DNA of 64,000 nt from Amia ocellicauda (Eukaryota; Chordata; Actinopteri; Amiiformes; Amiidae): the NCBI RefSeq assembly GCF_036373705.1, contig NC_089869.1, forward strand, positions 7,729,676 to 7,793,675, in the 5' to 3' direction. The translations under genes were made by a program, and so were the position numbers. Below the pieces are notes generated by a model. It did no database searches. It was not told the origin of the DNA and was given only the letters and a program-made list of their open reading frames with translations. Shown here one piece after another: positions 58,620-64,000 of the stretch. Numbering within the stretch: position 1 is the stretch's first letter; each line of letters opens with the position of its first letter.

Positions 58620-61199
58620 TTAATAGTAATATGATGATAATAATGTTTGTTAAATTGGCCTATGCTTTAAAATAAAGTAATTTTCAATAATTCATACAAA
58701 TTAATAAAATGCAATGGGATATATTATTTTATTAACTTCCTAATGTAAAGCTAATGTGATACCTTAAACTGAAGCAAAAGTAATTATATCATTATATGTA
58801 GCAAATTAGGTATAGGATAACACAGAGGCACTGGGGAATCCCTGAAAACACACTGAAAATCAAGTTGGATATTTGCAATGGGCCACATCGTTTCACAAGG
58901 CCCCTGCTTGTTTAATATAGTTTTTGAACTGAAATGCTCTTGGGAACTGGCACGCTCATCCGGTCTGACAACACAACAGTAGCCGTGCCACACATCAAAG
59001 GCCTGCAGTCGCCGATGTTACCTCGGCTGACCTCAATCTACCTGAGGGTGAAGGTGCCACTCCAACACCAGGGGAGTGGAGAGGAGATATGCTGCCATGT
59101 TCACCCCTCCCGTAAGGTGAACTGTTCTGAATCAGTTCACCTTACGGGAGGGGTGAACATGGCAGCATATCTCCTCTCCACTCCCCTGGTGTTGGAGTGG
59201 CACCTTCACTCTCAGGTAGTTGAGCACATTTGGGTTTGCTTCCTCGGGGCAGGATCTCTTTCCTCATGAGAATCTGAACACTGCCCACTGTGGTTCTCCA
59301 TTTGGAGAAGCTTACAGCCCATTGGGAGTTGATGTGCTGTTAGTGGCTCCTCGTGGCCCTCTGAGTTTCTTGGCTCTGATTCACCTGCTCATCAGGGGGC
59401 CGTGGCAAATTCCACTTAGGGGAGACATGCTGTCACATACCCAGGGTGAGCTATAGCACCCCAACCCAGGCCTCCTGAGCTCTGAGTTTGGCCCCTGAGA
59501 TTGTCAGCCCTGGGGCTGTCCCCCACAGTAGTTCTGTAGAGTGTGAGAGGGTTCTCTACAAGGCTGCAATACTTTAGCTGCTTTCTCCTTTCTTGAAAGG
59601 CGTGTGTCAACCCCCTATTGCAATCGGTCTGCCTTTCCTTTGCTGGAGGTTCTTTCCAAGGCCCCCTTTGAGACACTTTACTAGAGTTGAAGTTTGTCTT
59701 TTTGAAAATGGATTTTCAGCTGACCATTGTGTCAGCTAAGCTTGTGAGTGAGTTGCATGCACTGTCTATGCAGTGTTCCTCCATGCGTTCACCAGCAACG
59801 GCTCTAGGGCTTCCCTGTGTCCAAATCCTGCCTTCCTGCGTAGTCATCTCCTCATTCCATATCAACAGGCTGGTGGAGCTGATTGCTTTCATCTTCTTCC
59901 CTTCTGTTCAACTCAGTTAATTTCAACATACAGGTACCTATCGGTAGCTATATCCCATACACTCTTTTGGGAGCTATTTTCTTTTTCAGCTAACCAGTGT
60001 ACCTGGTTATATTAACCCATTAGAATCAAGTTAGAAACATTACTAATGGTGGGATGACAGTTTGTAAATAAAACACATTCTACAGGTCTAGCAAATGCAT
60101 TCCATTCCAGCTCAGGTACCAGAACCTAATCTGCCAAGTATTTGGATGGGAGTTCTCTAAAAACATCAGGTTGTGACTCTAGGGGTGCGAAAGTCAGTGC
60201 CCTAATACATTGACAAGAGCTGTGCTATTAAAGATACATGGGATCCCAATTCCCATTACCCAGTTGTATCCTTGTTACAAATGTCCCTTTCCTTAACATT
60301 AAGTAAAGTCTGTTTCCTGGTTCCTTTCCTGTGGTTTAGCTGTTTGGAGTGAGAACACCTAGGCTTCTTCCACAGTTGAGGAGGCAGTGCTTTGTTTTTA
60401 GGTTGAAATAATATACATTTAAATAATAAACGTTCTTCTCTAAAACTAGACTAGCTGCAAACTGTAGTCTTGCTCTTGCTGGTTATCTGGGTAAAACACT
60501 TAAGAACGCTATGGTGACCGTGTTTTTCAGAAGCTTTGAGGAAATAACTCTGGTGGAGAAGGACGTGTATGTAACCCAAAATGATCTGAAGAATTACCTC
60601 ACACTCACTGAAGTAGATGGAATACCGTGGTATGTATTTTCCCAGAGGACACAGTTGAAGAGACTCAAAAATGTATAACAGCCACAACTGCAACCATGAG
60701 CAATGGCTCCTTGGTTAGCATCTTCTCACAGTCATGAAATCTCTTGCAAGAAATACATCAATATTGTTGTGTGATATAGTCACATCTCAGTATCATACAG
60801 ATTAGTATGTAGTTAGAACCCAGCAGCAATTTTCCCAGACTTTTGCTCACATGACACCCCATGGTCTCCCCTAGCATTGCCAACTGGCCTGGCCTGCCAA
60901 TTACTGAGTGTCTGTTTCACAAAGGAGACCAGATCCTCGCAGTTAACGATCTTCAGACACAGAGTGTGGAAGAGGTGCAGTTGTACCTGAGCAAACTGAT
61001 GAAGGCCGAGGTAAGACTTCAGCTGTTGATATTTGGCCATGGAGAATCAAACACAGCATTTATGGTCAAACGATTCCAGATACTCTAGACTATAATATAT
61101 ACATACCCTCTTCTTCTGTGTTCTTTTCAGGTTAAAATAACAATTCGGAGGGAACCAGGGTCACAGGCTTTCCATTCTGAGGCATGCCCCTGTGACTGA
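52714..61199 (+). CDS. plekhs1: PLEKHS1, PH-domain adaptor, complete 14-coding-exon gene
   Basis: Coding exons: 52714-52744, 53288-53382, 54125-54243, 54607-54741, 55564-55642, 55961-56068, 56722-56787, 57330-57425, 57679-57749, 57998-58060, 58155-58265, 60531-60629, 60875-61010, 61131-61199; sum 1278 nt, 425 residues, phases all consistent. Residues about 16-150 form a pleckstrin-homology domain (SGYLLKSPP, SWKRRYFEL, YFFIGES, DRWYNAIF). The middle is low-order and carries tyrosine motifs: Y205 and Y210 (TYISEHYE), Y237 (YDVP) and Y261 (YMEM, the YxxM consensus for the PI3K p85 SH2 domain). Residues about 326-413 form a PDZ-like C-terminal domain with GDQILAVNDLQ. The PH domain suggests membrane phosphoinositide binding and the tyrosines an adaptor role; the function of the family is poorly known. 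Gene order next to casp7 as in human supports the name. Confidence 0.92.
53474..53735. repeat. Palindromic AGATATCT-rich element (MITE-like)
   Basis: Six AGATATCT cores at 53475, 53495, 53548, 53672, 53693 and 53714. The left side (to CTTCCTGT at about 53519) matches the reverse complement of the right side (from ACAGGAAG at about 53656), the left lacking one repeat unit. The middle of about 135 bases is unique. It lies in a plekhs1 intron and has no coding capacity. Likely a miniature inverted-repeat element. Confidence 0.7.
54478..54586 (-). repeat. Short interspersed repeat tail, copy 3
   Basis: Reverse complement of the unit at 41408-41492: GGACACCAAACGAGCACGAT then GGGTCGAATGGCCTCCTCTC, ending in repeated TTCTTATG steps just before plekhs1 exon 4. 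The TTCTTATG tandem end is the 3' or 5' terminal microsatellite of the repeat. Confidence 0.8.
56617..56665. repeat. (TA)n microsatellite
   Basis: About 24 TA copies shortly upstream of plekhs1 exon 7. Such a run close to an acceptor may vary in length between individuals. Confidence 0.95.
58576..58620. repeat. (TAC)n microsatellite
   Basis: About 15 copies of the trinucleotide TAC/CTA in the large plekhs1 intron. Confidence 0.95.
58930..59920 (+). mobile_element. DIRS-like retrotransposon relic in a plekhs1 intron
   Basis: Plus-strand frames, broken by stops, keep the order of a fish DIRS-type polyprotein: an RNase H-like IRSDNTTVAVPHIKGLQSP segment (about 58955-59015), a NMAAYLLS segment after the hairpin (about 59155-59180), then PLGVDVLLVAPRGP (about 59316-59365), and after a gap a tyrosine-recombinase-like LTIVSAKLVSELHALSM segment (about 59712-59770). 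Presence of a recombinase piece instead of an integrase points to DIRS. Both ends of the element are missing. The region is GC-richer than the surrounding intron. Confidence 0.8.
59038..59219. repeat. 87-bp inverted duplication (hairpin) inside the DIRS relic
   Basis: Arms 59038-59124 and 59133-59219 are reverse complements with a single mismatch seen and an 8-base loop. The right arm lies in the expected orientation of the retrotransposon; the left arm is an inverted copy that takes the place of the normal sequence between the RNase H motif and the following segment. A foldback this perfect inside an old relic must be recent, maintained by conversion, or an assembly artefact. Confidence 0.95.
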
Positions 61200-64000
61200 G
61201 AAGTGGAGTTAACTTTGTGAGACAGTTTAACCCTTAGAAATGCAGCATGACATACAGGGGCCTACTAAATTGGGATTGTATATTTGGATCAAGCCTGTTG
61301 TGACATCATACTCTGTTCTAAAGAAGGAAGTGAATAAGATCTATTATTCTATTCACAAGAAGGGGAACTACTTAACTTCTGAAAACAATAACAAATCTTC
61401 AAGACGTAATTGAATGGTATATTGCTTTTTTAGGTAAATTAAGGATTCAATTAAGCAATTAAGACCTTGGTTGGAACAAAAACCAGCAGGGCAGGGGATA
61501 CTCCAGGACCAGTTTGAAAACCCCTGGTTTAACTTAATCACTCAATAACATTGTTCAAATAAAGGGAGTACGCAATTTTAACTACAGCTGTAACTCGACC
61601 ACACCAAGCATTGTCTGTACTTTTGAATGTATATATGTAAATATTGTATAAGTTGTACCTCCAAATGATTAAATAACTTCAAATAAAAATCCTTACAAAG
61701 TCATGTATTATGGCCAACAATTTTTCTTAATTTGTGAAACATTATTGTGGACCTTCACGGTTACAGTTACAAGTTGTCAAATCCTATAGCTAAGACTGCT
61801 TAAGCATTGTTTCAGGGGGTAGATATATGCTTGATGTCACTATTTCATAACAGATGAATAGATCCTCTTCTCAATGCCTTTGTGTGGAGTATCCTTCAAA
61901 CAGGTGATCCTAGTTAATTGAGGTAGTTTCAACCAATTAGAATCACAAAGCCACAATAGCAATCAGCTGCATTTGCTCCAGAATTGATTACAATTCTGAA
62001 AAACAATAGCAGTTAGAGAAAGCCAAGAATGAGCAAGTGTATCTCAAATTTATACATCAAACTAAGAAGGGGATATTTTCTGGGTATGTAGATCAGTTAA
62101 GCAAGCTTTCTAGTACTCATTTGAATGGCCCATCGTTTCCACAGAAACAATATTCTGGGCTGTTGCTCTTCTCATGAACAATCATTGGTTTAGTAGAGCC
62201 CTGAAAACAGTGGTGAGCGTCCAGCCAAGATAAGGATCAACACACCCTTGTTTACTGGAGGACTTGTTAGATAATAATCATTATAAATATAATCTACTGC
62301 AGTTAATTTTTTTCTAATTTGTTTCCTGCAGTACATGTTTTAATCCAAATGGTGGCAGACTATCATAACAAACACGTACAAAACGACTGAGTTATGATTC
62401 ATCCAAATGTGGAAGTGAGTTTTGATTTTGCTTTTGTTTCCTTTAATAAGCAAGAAACATGTTGTTTCCCTCACATCCAGTTTCATTTGTTTCCATTCCC
62501 TTATCTCCCAACAACAGATTTGAGCCGTTTTAAAAAAGCACGCAGTTGGTATTTTCAGGAATCCGACCAGGTGTTACTCTACTTTTTTTCTGTTTTCTAT
62601 GTGGCTATGAAAGCATTGCCTGAGGGTTACACGGTATAGCGTGTGATAATTAATGTGCTGTTTGATGAAATCATACAGCACTCAAGAGACTTTTGTGTGC
62701 ACAACATAGTCCTGTAATCCTGCAGTACACTCTCTAAATCAGTAGTGAGCAATCTTGATTCTGTTCTTTCCATCTCAATGTCCAATTAGTTAATTGAATC
62801 ATTTATTGACTACACTGAGTCAATTCAACAGTTTCCAGCAGGAGAGAATGCAGAGCAACCTAAAAATAAACTTGCAGGATTCTAGATTTCGACCGTTAAT
62901 AGACGAGCGTGGTTAACTGACTTCACAGGAAAACCCTTCTCTAAGACTAGTTGGGTTTTTCGAAAACATGTCAGAAATTACCATGAGTTTCACGCCAGGC
63001 AAGGTTTCGCAGACAAATCTCTCTGCACGCTGTCAGCGGGTCCAAAAATACCACCAGCAGCACGTCTCATTTATCTCAATTAACCCTGGCAGCTTTATTC
63101 AGGGCTTGTCAACAACAGCGCTCTCCATTGGTTTCCGAGGAAAGATGCTCTGATGCACCCTGTTTGCGGTACAGTGTGATTCTCTTGGTGCGGTTGGGGG
63201 CCGCCATTTATTTGGGGGGGGGAATGAAAACAAACTCTTTTAGACCTATGGTAATATGTTCTATCAGTGTGGGTTTTGCATAGATCACAGCATAATGTTC
63301 AGACAAAATACAATTCAAAATGGGAATGGTTTTCATTTGAAGATAATAACAAATAAACATTTTACATGACTAATACTAACAGGGACTGGCAAAAGAGACT
63401 TGATTGGAAGGTCCAGTTGTGGTTCATCTGGGAGAAGGTGGAAGAAATACACCTCTGAAGAATCAAGTAACATACAGTTAATGCAATTACATGAGGAGTT
63501 GAAGATTGCTTGCTACTACTTTGCAGATATTTAATAATCCTTCCAGCCTCTTATAAAGTGATAGCAGTGACAATTTCGTGCCACAGCCTTTGATAAATTT
63601 CCATCGTCTTGTGGGGCATGGTTTGGAGAATTTTAATTAGAACAGCGTGACTGGTGGAGGATAACGCTTTTTAGTAATTGAAATGATTTATAATGGATTA
63701 TCACTGAGAATAGAATCATAAAAGGGGACCCAAGTGAGTGAAAGAGCAACGTTTCTGAAAATGAAGGTTAATGGTGGTGGAGGCTGATGTCTTGGCTGTA
63801 GTTTTCGGATTTCAACATCCAATTAATAGTTTCCCAGTCTTTAAGTGTTCCCCAAAATAGTAATATGCTCTATTAAAAGAGTGTGCCATTAATATCCCTC
63901 TCACATCCTCTGTCTCACATTTTCATCCAATTCCATGGCCCATAAAGGTCAAGACTTCAGTGATGGGATTTCTCATAAAAGCCGCTGCTAGTTGGGGTCA
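61200..64000. other. plekhs1 3' UTR and downstream flank
   Basis: An AATAAA at 61682-61687, about 480 bases after the plekhs1 stop, is a good candidate polyadenylation signal. Beyond it no exon or domain is visible. In human the next gene is DCLRE1A; it is not reached here. The part from about 63530 to 63960 has long non-repetitive, homeodomain-type TAAT-rich sequence that might be conserved non-coding DNA. Confidence 0.55.
61682..61687 (+). terminator. plekhs1: Candidate polyadenylation signal of plekhs1
   Basis: Canonical AATAAA in an AT-rich context about 480 bases downstream of the TGA. No other canonical hexamer was noted nearer to the stop codon, but this was read by eye. Confidence 0.6.

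Overview
The window is vertebrate nuclear DNA, almost certainly from a ray-finned fish. Genes are split into many short GT-AG exons, the DNA is AT-rich, and the repeats are fish-type: four Tc1-like transposons of different lineages, a DIRS-like tyrosine-recombinase retrotransposon relic, and dispersed tails containing the 'gaggaggccattcgacccat' type motif. That last repeat type hints at a non-teleost or early-branching ray-finned fish, but I cannot fix the species. Gene order nrap (minus) - casp7 (plus) - plekhs1 (plus) is the order I know from human 10q25.3, so this is a conserved synteny block. The extra gene is a TRIM-like coiled-coil/B30.2 locus on the minus strand between casp7 and plekhs1.

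Layout. 1-1519: 3' flank of nrap. 1520-19222 (minus): nrap, 43 coding exons that I joined by splice sites into an uninterrupted 1785-residue frame (LIM domain, single nebulin repeats, five super-repeats, C-terminal tail). 19223-21423: nrap upstream flank, a 1.05 kb Tc1-like element and a possible non-coding first exon of casp7. 23169-37826 (plus): casp7, six coding exons, 309 residues, with a 9.7 kb first coding intron that holds another Tc1 copy. 37827-41598: casp7 3' region, mostly featureless. 41599-44996 (minus): TRIM-like gene without a visible RING or B-box. 46772-48353: a nearly full-length Tc1 element with long terminal inverted repeats and an internal 44-bp palindrome. 49021-51074: a 0.43 kb imperfect inverted duplication upstream of plekhs1. 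52714-61199 (plus): plekhs1, 14 coding exons, 425 residues, whose introns hold a palindromic AGATATCT-rich element, several microsatellites and a DIRS relic that carries an 87-bp hairpin. 61200-64000: 3' flank with no gene seen.

The genes do not form an operon-like unit. NRAP is a muscle actin-anchoring scaffold, caspase-7 an apoptotic executioner protease, PLEKHS1 a PH-domain adaptor with tyrosine motifs, and the TRIM-like gene would be a coiled-coil/B30.2 protein of the immune or ubiquitin type. They are neighbours by ancestral synteny. I found no prokaryotic features, CRISPR array or RNA gene. The least explained structures are the inverted duplication at 49021-51074, the young-looking hairpin inside the old DIRS relic, and the truncated TRIM-like locus.
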